Positions 14,623 to 21,143 of a stretch of 21,143 nt of DNA are shown one piece after another (the first letter of the stretch is position 1; each line of letters starts with the position of its first letter). The position numbers and the translations under genes were made by a program. The notes beneath the pieces are model-generated. The model was not told where the DNA came from and ran no database searches. It worked only from the letters and a program-made list of their open reading frames with translations. The stretch is from BS750m-G62 sp964577175 (GTDB taxonomy: Bacteria; Planctomycetota; Phycisphaerae; FEN-1346), in the NCBI GenBank assembly GCA_964577175.1, contig CAZNYC010000070.1:1-21143 (forward strand). Reading direction: 5' to 3'.

Positions 14623-14650
14623 GCGCGGCGGGTCGGGAGACCCGGCGCGG
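14623..14650. repeat. GC-rich REP-like hairpin, intergenic copy
   Basis: GCGCGGCGGGTC, a GGGA loop and GACCCGGCGCGG form an imperfect hairpin. The left arm is identical to that of the palindrome at 3748-3759. It lies 34 bases downstream of the aminotransferase stop (minus strand) and could stabilise or end that transcript. Confidence 0.65.
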
Positions 14651-14683
14651 GGGAAGCGGCTCGACGGGGCGTGTGACGGGGCC

Positions 14684-15877
14684 TTACCCCGCCAGGAAGT
14701 CCGCCAGCCGGCCGAGGCCCTTCTCGATTTCCTCCATGCTCGTCGCGAACGAGAGCCGGGCGCACGCATCGTCGCCGAAGGCGGCACCGGGCACGACGGC
14801 GACGCGAGCCTCTTCGAGGAGTTTGTCGGCAAAGGCGAGGCTCTTCGGTACCTCGGCGTCGGGCCCGAGGACGCGGTCGTAGGCGGCGCTGAAGTCCGGG
14901 AAGGCGTAGAAGGCACCCTGCGGGCGGACGAGGCGGACGCCGTCGATCGCTTCGAGACGGTCGGCCATGACCTTCCGGCGTTTGTCGAACGCCTCGTACA
15001 TGGCGCGCGTGGGCTCCTCGGGGCCGCTGACGGCGGCGACGGCGGCGTATTCGGCAATGGACGTCGGGGCGGAGGTCGACTGGCTCTGGAGCCGGCCCAT
15101 GGCGGCGATGACCTCCTTCGGCCCGGCGGCCCAGCCGATGCGCCAGCCGGTCATCGCCCACGTCTTGGACGCCCCGCCGAACGTGATCGTCTGGTCCGCG
15201 AGGCCCGGCCGCAGCAGGGCGAACGAGCAGGTGTCGACCCCGTCGTAGACGAGTTCGTTGTAGATCTCGTCGGAGAAGACCCAGAGGTCGCGCCCGGCGA
15301 CGACCTCGGCGAGGGCGTCGAGTTCGTCGCGCGTGTAGACGACGCCCGTCGGGTTGGACGGCGAGTTCAGCACCAGGGCGCGGGTCTTGCCGGTGACGGC
15401 GTCGGCGAGTTGGCCCGGGGTCATCTTGAACCCCTGGTCCACGCCCGCGTGGACGACGACGGGGTCGCCGCCCGCGAAGCGGATCTGTTCCGGGTACGAC
15501 ACCCAGTACGGGGCGGGGAGGACGGCCTCGTCGCCGGGTTCGAGGACCGACAGAAACGCCTCGAAGAGGGCGTATTTGCCGCCCGTCGTGATGCAGATCT
15601 GGTCCGGCGCGTACGACAGGCCGCTCGCGCGGCCGAGGTAGTCGGCGACGGCGGCCTTGAGGTCCGCCAGGCCCGACGCCGGGACCACGTAGCCGTGATG
15701 GCCGTCGCGGATGGCCTGGATACCGGCCTCGCAGATATGGTCGGGGGTTTTGAAATCCGGCTGGCCGGCGCCGAAACTGACGACGTCGGCCCCGTCGGCC
15801 TTCATCTGCTTGGCCTTGGCGGAGACGGCCAGGGTCATGGACGGTTGGATGCGCTGGACGCGCCTGGCGATTTGCAT
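14684..15877 (-). CDS. aspC: Class I pyridoxal-phosphate aminotransferase, aspartate aminotransferase type
   Basis: A 397-residue fold-type I aminotransferase close to the aspartate/prephenate aminotransferase subgroup. The N-terminal VVSFGAGQPDFKTP (32-45) binds substrate. NSPSNPTG (171-178), SDEIY (202-206) and GGASKTWAMTGWRIGW (234-249) bind the cofactor, with Lys238 as the Schiff-base lysine. RLSFATS near 375 supplies the carboxylate-binding Arg. It most likely moves the amino group between aspartate and 2-oxoglutarate, though related enzymes also take prephenate or other amino acids, so the symbol is by family only. The ATG has a strong GGAAGGAA ribosome site 7 bases upstream. Copies of the TGTCATTCTGAGG element lie on both sides of the gene. 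Confidence 0.88.
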   Translation of the reverse strand: MQIARRVQRIQPSMTLAVSAKAKQMKADGADVVSFGAGQPDFKTPDHICEAGIQAIRDGHHGYVVPASGLADLKAAVADYLGRASGLSYAPDQICITTGGKYALFEAFLSVLEPGDEAVLPAPYWVSYPEQIRFAGGDPVVVHAGVDQGFKMTPGQLADAVTGKTRALVLNSPSNPTGVVYTRDELDALAEVVAGRDLWVFSDEIYNELVYDGVDTCSFALLRPGLADQTITFGGASKTWAMTGWRIGWAAGPKEVIAAMGRLQSQSTSAPTSIAEYAAVAAVSGPEEPTRAMYEAFDKRRKVMADRLEAIDGVRLVRPQGAFYAFPDFSAAYDRVLGPDAEVPKSLAFADKLLEEARVAVVPGAAFGDDACARLSFATSMEEIEKGLGRLADFLAG

Positions 15878-15896
15878 GATGCAATTCCTTCCTTGT

Positions 15897-16016
15897 TGTC
15901 ATTCTGAGGTGCGGCAACGTTTACCCGCCGGAGGCGGGCCGCGACGAAGAATCTCGCCTTGATGCCGGTCGCACGGCGAGATGCTTCGGCCTCGCAAGCG
16001 AGGCCTCAGAATGACA
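15897..16016. repeat. Inverted-repeat element TGTCATTCTGAGG, copy 4
   Basis: The left end is TGTCATTCTGAGG and the right end CCTCAGAATGACA, with CGACGAAGAATCTCGCC and GGCGAGATGCTTCGGCC inside. Extra inserts form small hairpins: CCCGCCGGAGGCGGG near 15921-15935 and GGCCTCGCAAGCGAGGCC near 15988-16005. It begins only 20 bases ahead of the aminotransferase start and so forms most of that gene's leader. Confidence 0.82.
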
Positions 16017-16065
16017 GCCTGATCATTCTCTTGTCGGGCGCATCACCTGTGCCCGATGTACCTGT

Positions 16066-16096
16066 AAAAGCGCGGCGGCCCGGAAGGTCGCCGCGC
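16066..16096 (-). terminator. Possible rho-independent terminator
   Basis: Read on the minus strand, GCGCGGCG and CGCCGCGC form an 8-bp stem with an 11-base loop, followed by CTTTTAC. It lies about 115 bases beyond the stop of the coiled-coil gene, past the MITE-like element. A second weaker hairpin (TCGGGC/GCCCGA) lies at 16034-16056. The T-run is short. Confidence 0.45.
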
Positions 16097-16123
16097 GGGT
16101 GCATCCAGTCGGGACCGGACTTA

Positions 16124-16210
16124 GAGCCTATCCGAATAACCCTCTGGCTTCGGCCGGCTGCGGCGACCGCAGACGGCGTCGGGCCGACGAGGGGTTATTC
16201 GGATAGGCGC
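16124..16210. mobile_element. MITE-like element with 18-bp terminal inverted repeats
   Basis: An 87-base element with ends GAGCCTATCCGAATAACC and, inverted, GCGCCTATCCGAATAACC (17 of 18 match). It is flanked by TTA at 16121-16123 and TTA at 16211-16213, consistent with a 3-base TNA target duplication. GAGCCT-type ends with TNA duplications are typical of the IS1031 group of IS5-family elements, so this is probably a non-autonomous derivative. There is no transposase. An inner hairpin CTGCGG-CGA-CCGCAG lies near 16158-16172. The right TTA is the complement of the TAA stop of the adjacent gene. Confidence 0.72.
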
Positions 16211-17671
16211 TTAATCCTGCCCGGCGATGCCGACGAGGCCGAGGAAACGATTGAGGTTCAGGATGGGGATCGAGAAGTTCTCGGCGCGGGCCTTGGCCTC
16301 GGTATATGCGATGAAGTTCTTGCGGGCTTCCTGGTACTCCTGCTGTTTCTGGGGCTGGTCGGCCGGTCCGGGCGGCGCGGGGACGGGCGGCTCTTCGCCG
16401 ACCACGAGGAAGTCCGCCTGGACGGTGAGTTCGTCGTCGATGCGGCCGCCGAACTCCTGGATGAGGGCCTTGAGTTCCTCCGTGTCGTCGAAGCCGTCGC
16501 CGTCGGTGTCCATCTTGCCGACGAGGACGAACCGCATGCGCCGCTCGCGGTCGTAGACGGGGTTGTGGAGCACGTCGCCGGCGACGGCGGGGTTGTCGCC
16601 TTCGATTTCGTAGATGCGGAGTTCGCAGGAGTTCTCCATGATCTTGACGATGCGGCAGTGGGCCTTGGGCTGCGGCTTGGTGGTGCCGAGTTCGTTCGGG
16701 CTGAAGATGGAGAACGTCATGCCCAGGAGGATGCCGTCGTCCTTGCCCAGGTTGCCGTAGGCCACGTTTCCCTGTTCGGCGATGCTGACGATGCGGCCGT
16801 CGACGCCGGTTTCGGTGGGCACCTGTCGGAACTGGTCGACGACCTCGGAGAGGTCCTTCAGGTCGTTCTGGAGCGTGGTGATCTGGTTCTTGAGTTGATC
16901 CACCTGCTGGCGATTCCTGGCCCGTTCTTCGAGCATCTGGTCCTGGATGCGGTCCTTCTCCTCCTTCATGCGTTGGGCCATGTCCTCGGCGCTGGTGCGG
17001 GCCTGGGTGATACGCTGTTTCTCGTCGGCGAGTTCCTGCTGGAGTTGGGCGATCTGGCGTTTCTGTTCGGCCTTGGCGACGTCGAGTTCGCCGCCGAGCC
17101 CTTCGATCCGGGCTTCGAGGTTCTCGATGGTGGCATCGTCCTCGACGACCTGTTGGCCGAGGGCGTCCACCCGCTGCACGAGGGCCCGGATGGCCGACAC
17201 CATGCTCGTGGGCTGGATGTCGGCGGGGGCGGACTGGTCGCCGACGGCGTAGGACGCCTGGAGTTTCTGCTCGGTCTGGACGAGGATGTCGCTGGTGGAC
17301 TTCAGGACGTCGCTGACGCTCTGGCGGAGTTCCTCGCCGAACTGGTTGGTGAACGGGTCGCCGGAGAGCCGCTCCGTCAGCCGCTGGATTTCCTTGCGGT
17401 AGACGTTGGCCTGCTCGTCCTTGTTCTCGATAATATCGAGCAGGTTGTCGCCGTCGTCCGTGTACTGTTCGAGTGCCCGGCGCCAGAGTTGGGTGGTGTC
17501 CGGGACGGACGTGAGGCGCTGGGCGCCGAAGGTCCGCCTCAGGGCCTCGGACTTCTGGCTGTAGGTCCATCCCCACCCGACCGCGGACGCGACGGTGAGG
17601 ACGGCAAAGGCAATCACCAGGTACAGGAGGTACGGACTTGTGCGTCGGGCGCGAATCATTCGCCTGGCCAT
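16211..17671 (-). CDS. Membrane-anchored coiled-coil protein with BRCT-like C-terminal region
   Basis: A 486-residue protein that I do not recognise as a named family. One transmembrane helix lies near residues 14-34 (LLYLVIAFAVLTVASAVGWGW) after an Arg-rich start, so the bulk is likely outside the membrane. A long coiled coil spans about 165-283 (Gln/Glu/Lys-rich). Next comes a beta-rich domain (290-375: GRIVSIAEQGNVAYGNLGKDDGILLG). Then RFVLVGKM, a DTDGDGFDDTE calcium-loop-like motif (388-398), LIQEFGGRIDDELTVQADFLVVGE: this end has the strand-helix-GG-strand pattern of a BRCT domain. The start was set at ATG 17671 because GGAGG lies 6 bases upstream; a TTG just before it is in frame. Its stop codon sits in the target duplication of the adjoining MITE-like element. 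A structural role in the envelope is a guess. Confidence 0.75.
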   Translation of the reverse strand: MARRMIRARRTSPYLLYLVIAFAVLTVASAVGWGWTYSQKSEALRRTFGAQRLTSVPDTTQLWRRALEQYTDDGDNLLDIIENKDEQANVYRKEIQRLTERLSGDPFTNQFGEELRQSVSDVLKSTSDILVQTEQKLQASYAVGDQSAPADIQPTSMVSAIRALVQRVDALGQQVVEDDATIENLEARIEGLGGELDVAKAEQKRQIAQLQQELADEKQRITQARTSAEDMAQRMKEEKDRIQDQMLEERARNRQQVDQLKNQITTLQNDLKDLSEVVDQFRQVPTETGVDGRIVSIAEQGNVAYGNLGKDDGILLGMTFSIFSPNELGTTKPQPKAHCRIVKIMENSCELRIYEIEGDNPAVAGDVLHNPVYDRERRMRFVLVGKMDTDGDGFDDTEELKALIQEFGGRIDDELTVQADFLVVGEEPPVPAPPGPADQPQKQQEYQEARKNFIAYTEAKARAENFSIPILNLNRFLGLVGIAGQD

Positions 17672-17777
17672 CAATCACCTCCGCTTTGACCCGGTGCCCG
17701 GCCCCGACCACAGGGCATCCGCCCCGGCAGACAACCAAGACGGACGGGCGGCCCGGATGGGTGCTAACGCCCCGGCA

Positions 17778-17806
17778 ACCCTAGATTTGGGGGCCCGTTC
17801 TGTCAA
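17778..17806 (-). promoter_or_regulatory. Probable promoter of the coiled-coil gene
   Basis: On the minus strand a perfect TTGACA (17801-17806) and TAGGGT (17778-17783) are 17 bases apart. A T-rich stretch (TTTTTTTG) precedes the -35 and may act as an UP element. The -10 is weak, with 3 of 6 matches. It lies about 110 bases before the ATG. Confidence 0.5.
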
Positions 17807-17853
17807 CAAAAAAACCCTTCCGCGCGGGCGCGGCCGGCCGAGCGGGCCGCCCC

Positions 17854-17905
17854 GACCCGCGAACACCCGCCCGCCGTCGCCTTGGCGAAGGCGGGTGAGT
17901 TCGCG
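17854..17905. repeat. Inverted repeat between divergent genes
   Basis: CCCGCGAAC (17854-17862) pairs with GTTCGCGGG (17897-17905), and inside it CCCGCC pairs with GGCGGG around GTCGCCTTGGCGAA. The stem is long and nearly continuous. It lies in the 444-base gap between the coiled-coil gene and polA. That gap has no gene and otherwise holds two promoter candidates, GC-rich runs and the repeat fragment at 17963-17990. Confidence 0.7.
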
Positions 17906-17962
17906 GGTATCTCCAGCCGGGACGCGATCCTTGCAAGCGAACCCCCACCGCCCCTCGAACGT

Positions 17963-17990
17963 ACCGCGCCGCTCCCGCAGCGGGCTCGAA
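17963..17990. repeat. Palindromic element, fragment E (right arm only)
   Basis: CCGCTCCCGCAGCGGGCTCGAA matches the right hairpin and outer arm of the 96-base element. The left and central parts are missing. It is upstream of polA, which itself carries a copy lacking this right arm. Confidence 0.65.
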
Positions 17991-18066
17991 CGCCCCCCTC
18001 CCCTCTGTTATACGTCCCAACCCCCCCGGCCGCAGGCGAACGGCCGGCCGCGCGCCAACATCCCGC

Positions 18067-18094
18067 TTGACACCGAACCGCCGACCGATACGCT
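18067..18094 (+). promoter_or_regulatory. Possible polA promoter
   Basis: A perfect TTGACA (18067-18072) is followed after 16 bases by TACGCT (18089-18094). The predicted transcript start would fall almost on the ribosome site (GGGAGG, 18101-18106), giving a very short leader, so this is tentative. Confidence 0.35.
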
Positions 18095-18115
18095 GGACGT
18101 GGGAGGCTTTGCCGC

Positions 18116-20884
18116 ATGTCCGAACGGCTCTACATCATCGACAGCCACGGCCAACTCTACGCCAGTTACTACGCCATCGGGAATCTGACGAGCCCCACGG
18201 GCGAACCGACCGGCGCCACGTTCGGGTTCGTCGGCACGCTGCTGAAGGTGCTGCGCGAGGAGAAGCCGGAGCACCTCGTCGCGTGCTTCGACCTGCCCGG
18301 GCCGACGCATCGCCACGTGGCCTACGCCGAGTACAAGGCCCAGCGCAAGCCCGTGCCGGACGACCTGCCCGTCCAGGTGGAGCGGGTGCACGAGATTCTG
18401 CGTCTGCTGGGGGTGCCGGCCGTCGAGTCGCCGGGGTACGAGGCGGACGACTGCATCGCGGCCGTCACGCGGTGGGCCCGCGAGCGGGACCTGGAGGTCG
18501 TCATCTGCTCGCGCGACAAGGACCTGGAGCAACTCGTCGGCGAGGGCGTGGAGATGCTCGACACGCGCTCGTTCGAGCACCTCGACGCCGAGGCGATCGA
18601 GGCGAAGCGCGGCGTGGCGCCCGAGCAGATGGCCGACGTCCTCGCCCTCATGGGCGACGCCTCCGACAACATCCCCGGCGTGCCGGGCGTCGGGCCGAAG
18701 ACCGCCACGAAACTCGTCGGCGAATACGGCAACCTGGAGACGCTGCTCGCCCGCGCCGAGGAGGTCAAGGGCAAGATGGGCGAGCGGCTGCGCAAGCACG
18801 CCGATGACGCCCGCCGCAGCCGCGAACTCGTCGTCCTCCAGGACGACGTGCCGCTGGACCTCGACCTGGAGGCCTGCCGCACTCCCGCCGACTACGACGC
18901 CGACGCCCTGGTGGCCGTGTTCCGCGAACTCGGGTTCAACCGGTACATCGAGGAGTTCGACCTCGCGGGCAAGGGGACGTCCGGCGAAATCGCCGTCCAC
19001 GTGGTCGAAACTGAAGACGCCCTGCGTGACCTGGCCGACGCCCTGGCCGAGGTGGACGCCTTCGCGCTGGACACCGAGACGACGAGCGCCCGCCCGCGCG
19101 AGGCGGACCTGGTGGGCCTCTCCATCGCCTGGACCGACGGCGAGGGGTACTACGTGCCCGTCCGCGGGCCGGAGGCGGAGCGGTGCCTGCCCCTGGAGAC
19201 CGTCCGCGAGGTCCTGGGGCCGGTGCTCTCCGGCGAGGGCAACGTTCGAGCCCGGTGCGGAAGCACCGGGTCATCTTCATCCGGCACGGCACGTGCCACG
19301 GCGGATGGAGATAACCCGCCGCGCAAGCCGTTGCGCACCCTCGTCGGCCAGAACCTGAAGTACGACCGGCTCGTCTGCCGACGGGCCGGCATCGACCTCG
19401 CCGAACCGTATTTCGATACGATGGTGGCGGCGTACCTGGCGAACCCCGGCCGGCGGCAGTACGGGCTGGACGCCCTGGCCCTCGATTACTTCGGCCACAA
19501 GATGATTCCGCTCACGGACCTGCTGGGCGAGAAGAAGGACGAGCGGCTCATGGACGCCGTCCCCATCGACCAGGCGGCCGAGTACGCCGTCGAGGACGCC
19601 GTCGTCACGTGGCGGCTGCGCGGGCGGCTGGAGGCGGAACTGGAGGAGAAGGGCCTGGCGGACCTGGCGCGGGAGGTCGAGATGCCGCTCGTCCCGGTCC
19701 TGGCCTCGATGGAGGAGACGGGCATCGCCGTCGACCGCGAGGTGCTGGAGGCGATCGCGGCCGACCTGGACGGCCGCCTGGCGTCGCTGGAGGAGCAGAT
19801 TTACGAGGCGGCCGGCCACACGTTCGCCATCAACTCGCCGCAGCAACTCGCCGAGGTCCTGTTCGAGGAACAGGGCCTGGCGCCGCTGAAGAAGACGGCC
19901 AAGGGCAAACGGCCGTCGACCGACGCCTCGGTCCTGACGGAACTCGCGCGCCGTCATCCCCTGCCCCGGCTCGTGCTGGAGTACCGGAGCCTGGCGAAAC
20001 TGAAAGGCACGTATGTCGATGCCCTGCCGGCGCTGGTGGACCCGTCGGACGGGCGGATTCACACCTCGTTCAACCAGACGGCCACGGCGACGGGGCGGCT
20101 GAGTTCCTCCGAGCCGAACCTCCAGAACATCCCCATCCGGACCGACGAGGGCCGCCAGATTCGCCGGGCGTTCGTGCCGGGCGAGGCCGACCGGCTCCTG
20201 CTGGCGGCGGACTACTCGCAGATCGAGTTGCGGATGCTCGCCCATTTCTCCCAGGACCCGGCCCTCGTGCAGGCCTTCGCCGACGACCGCGACATCCACG
20301 CCTTCGTCGCCGCCCAGATTCACGGCGTGCCGGAGGACGAGGTCACCACCGACATGCGGCGGGTGGCGAAGATCGTCAACTTCAGCCTCATCTACGGCAA
20401 GACGGCCTACGGCCTGTCGCGGGACCTTGACATCCCGGTGCCCGAGGCGGAAGAATTCATCGACGAATACTTCGCCCGCTACGGGGCCGTCCGCGACTTC
20501 ACCGCCGAGGTTCTGGATGCCGCCGAACGCGACGGTTACGTGGCCACCATCCTGGGCCGGCGCCGGCCGATCGAGGGCATCGGCAAGAAGGACCTGAAAC
20601 GCCTGAACTTCCCGGAACGGACGGCGATCAACACGGTCATCCAGGGGTCGGCGGCGGACCTGATGAAGATCGCGATGAACCGCATCTGGCGGCGCCTCGG
20701 GCGCGAGGACCGGCCCAGCCGCCTGCTCCTCCAGATTCACGACGAACTCATCTTCGAGACGCCCCAAAAAACCCTCGCCGACGAGCAGGCCTGGATCACC
20801 GACGAGATGATCTCCGCCATGGACCTGGGCGTGCCCCTGACGGTCCACGTGGCGACGGGGACGAACTGGATGGAAGCCGAGTAA
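18116..20884 (+). CDS. polA: DNA polymerase I
   Basis: A 922-residue three-domain DNA polymerase I for Okazaki-fragment processing and repair. The 5' nuclease domain (1 to about 290) has GYEADDCI, RDKDLEQLV and LMGDASDNIPGVPGVGPKTA. The 3'-5' exonuclease domain keeps all expected catalytic residues: Asp319 and Glu321 (DTET), Asp417 (NLKYD), Tyr490 and Asp494 (YAVED), so proofreading should work. The polymerase domain has motif A DYSQIE (699-704), motif B RRVAKIVNFSLIYG (748-761, Phe756) and motif C HDE (Asp876, Glu877). The exonuclease domain carries about 26 extra residues (378-403), rich in Ser, Gly, Arg and Ala, encoded by a copy of the palindromic element seen elsewhere. The Asp319 to Asp417 distance is 98 residues against 69 in E. 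coli. ATG 18116 follows GGGAGG by 9 bases. Confidence 0.97.
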   Translation: MSERLYIIDSHGQLYASYYAIGNLTSPTGEPTGATFGFVGTLLKVLREEKPEHLVACFDLPGPTHRHVAYAEYKAQRKPVPDDLPVQVERVHEILRLLGVPAVESPGYEADDCIAAVTRWARERDLEVVICSRDKDLEQLVGEGVEMLDTRSFEHLDAEAIEAKRGVAPEQMADVLALMGDASDNIPGVPGVGPKTATKLVGEYGNLETLLARAEEVKGKMGERLRKHADDARRSRELVVLQDDVPLDLDLEACRTPADYDADALVAVFRELGFNRYIEEFDLAGKGTSGEIAVHVVETEDALRDLADALAEVDAFALDTETTSARPREADLVGLSIAWTDGEGYYVPVRGPEAERCLPLETVREVLGPVLSGEGNVRARCGSTGSSSSGTARATADGDNPPRKPLRTLVGQNLKYDRLVCRRAGIDLAEPYFDTMVAAYLANPGRRQYGLDALALDYFGHKMIPLTDLLGEKKDERLMDAVPIDQAAEYAVEDAVVTWRLRGRLEAELEEKGLADLAREVEMPLVPVLASMEETGIAVDREVLEAIAADLDGRLASLEEQIYEAAGHTFAINSPQQLAEVLFEEQGLAPLKKTAKGKRPSTDASVLTELARRHPLPRLVLEYRSLAKLKGTYVDALPALVDPSDGRIHTSFNQTATATGRLSSSEPNLQNIPIRTDEGRQIRRAFVPGEADRLLLAADYSQIELRMLAHFSQDPALVQAFADDRDIHAFVAAQIHGVPEDEVTTDMRRVAKIVNFSLIYGKTAYGLSRDLDIPVPEAEEFIDEYFARYGAVRDFTAEVLDAAERDGYVATILGRRRPIEGIGKKDLKRLNFPERTAINTVIQGSAADLMKIAMNRIWRRLGREDRPSRLLLQIHDELIFETPQKTLADEQAWITDEMISAMDLGVPLTVHVATGTNWMEAE
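19245..19322 (+). repeat. Palindromic element, copy D, in frame inside polA
   Basis: Seventy-eight bases, from TTCGAGCCCGGTGCGGAAGC to GATAACCCGCCGC, match copy C at about 68 of 78 positions by eye. The left hairpin CCCGGTGC-GGAA-GCACCGGG is perfect and the centre holds the palindrome GGCACGTGCC (19288-19297). The right hairpin and outer arm are missing; GCGCAA-GCCG-TTGCGC follows directly. Its length is exactly 26 codons and its reading contains no stop. Confidence 0.9.
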
Positions 20885-20953
20885 CGGCCAGTGCGGAATG
20901 CGGAGTGCGGAATTCGGATTGAACGGCAACCCCACCGCGGGCGAGAGCTTTCG

Positions 20954-21143
20954 ATGCCCAATCGCAACCCCGAAATCCGCAATCCGAAATCCCCCGTCCC
21001 CGTCATCGGCCTCGTCGGCGGCGTGGGGGCGGGGAAGTCGACGGTGGCGCGGATGCTGGCCGAGGAGGGCTGCCGCGTCGTCGACGCCGACCGCATCGCC
21101 CACGACGTGCTGCGCGAAGACGACGTTAAGAATGCCGTCCGCG
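20954..21143 (+). CDS. coaE: Dephospho-CoA kinase, partial at window edge
   Basis: The first 63 codons of a gene running off the window. VIGLVGGVGAGKSTVARML is the P-loop of dephospho-CoA kinase (family form IGLTGGIGSGKS), and VVDADRIAHDVL matches the conserved DAD motif with its following His. The enzyme phosphorylates dephospho-CoA with ATP, the last step of coenzyme A synthesis. The ATG at 20954 is the only sensible start; the ribosome site (GCGAGAG) is weak. About 16 residues precede the P-loop strand, and residues 5-13 (NPEIRNPKS) come from a short-period run (CCGAAATCCGCAATCCGAAA) of the type found at gene ends here. It lies 69 bases after polA in the same direction. Confidence 0.9.
   Translation, partial: MPNRNPEIRNPKSPVPVIGLVGGVGAGKSTVARMLAEEGCRVVDADRIAHDVLREDDVKNAVR

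Noticed and set aside
13224..15917. A minus-strand open frame of 897 codons
   Set aside because: It overlaps the glycosyltransferase and aminotransferase genes in other frames and reads as Arg/Pro/Gly-rich nonsense, the usual artefact of high GC.
17807..17850. A GC hairpin and T-run as a minus-strand terminator
   Set aside because: No minus-strand gene lies upstream of it; the T-rich stretch is better read as context ahead of the TTGACA at 17801-17806.
7815..19322. Cloverleaf-like palindromic elements as tRNA genes
   Set aside because: The three-armed fold is suggestive, but there is no TTCRANY-type T loop, no proper anticodon arm and the arm lengths are wrong.

Overview
This is a high-GC chromosomal window with long genes and much intergenic repeat DNA. 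It looks like a member of the Planctomycetota, possibly a Phycisphaerae-like lineage. The support is the gene mix: a Tat-exported GH10 xylanase, a URO-D-superfamily methyltransferase-like protein, a DUF4445 corrinoid activator, secreted proteins with no recognised family, and a coiled-coil envelope protein. The abundant palindromic repeats also fit. The phylum call is an inference from content. No rRNA, tRNA, CRISPR array, prophage or complete insertion sequence was seen.

Layout. 1-3549: a GH10 xylanase on the minus strand, divergent from a URO-D-family protein, then a 57-residue ORF lying among repeats. 3550-5134: a secreted zinc metalloprotease whose 5' end runs into repeat DNA. 5135-7894: two tandem paralogous exported proteins of unknown function; the first ends in Trp/Asp-rich octapeptide repeats. 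8007-11286: a PHP-domain phosphoesterase convergent with a ferredoxin-DUF4445 (RACE) activator of corrinoid proteins. 11322-14447: a well-formed divergent promoter region, then an iron-type alcohol dehydrogenase, NAD(P)H-hydrate epimerase and a GT-B glycosyltransferase. 14684-17671: a class I aminotransferase and a membrane-anchored coiled-coil protein with a BRCT-like tail, both on the minus strand, with a MITE-like element at the latter's stop codon. 18116-21143: DNA polymerase I, then dephospho-CoA kinase cut by the window edge.

The most unusual content is the repeat landscape. A 96-base multi-hairpin palindromic element occurs three times between genes (two full-length, one truncated at its left end), as a right-end fragment, and once as a 78-base (26-codon) in-frame segment inside the proofreading domain of polA. 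This resembles in principle the palindromic elements that enter Rickettsia coding sequences. Other families are a 'TGTCATTCTGAGG...CCTCAGGATGACA' inverted-repeat element, a GC-rich 12-bp-stem hairpin (one copy inside the metalloprotease gene), GGCCGG/CCGGCC hairpins flanking the xylanase, and degenerate short-period runs at gene ends. Several of these supply start-proximal or stop-proximal codons of genes. The URO-D protein and the DUF4445 activator suggest corrinoid-dependent methyl transfer in this organism, but no corrinoid protein or MttB-type gene is in the window.
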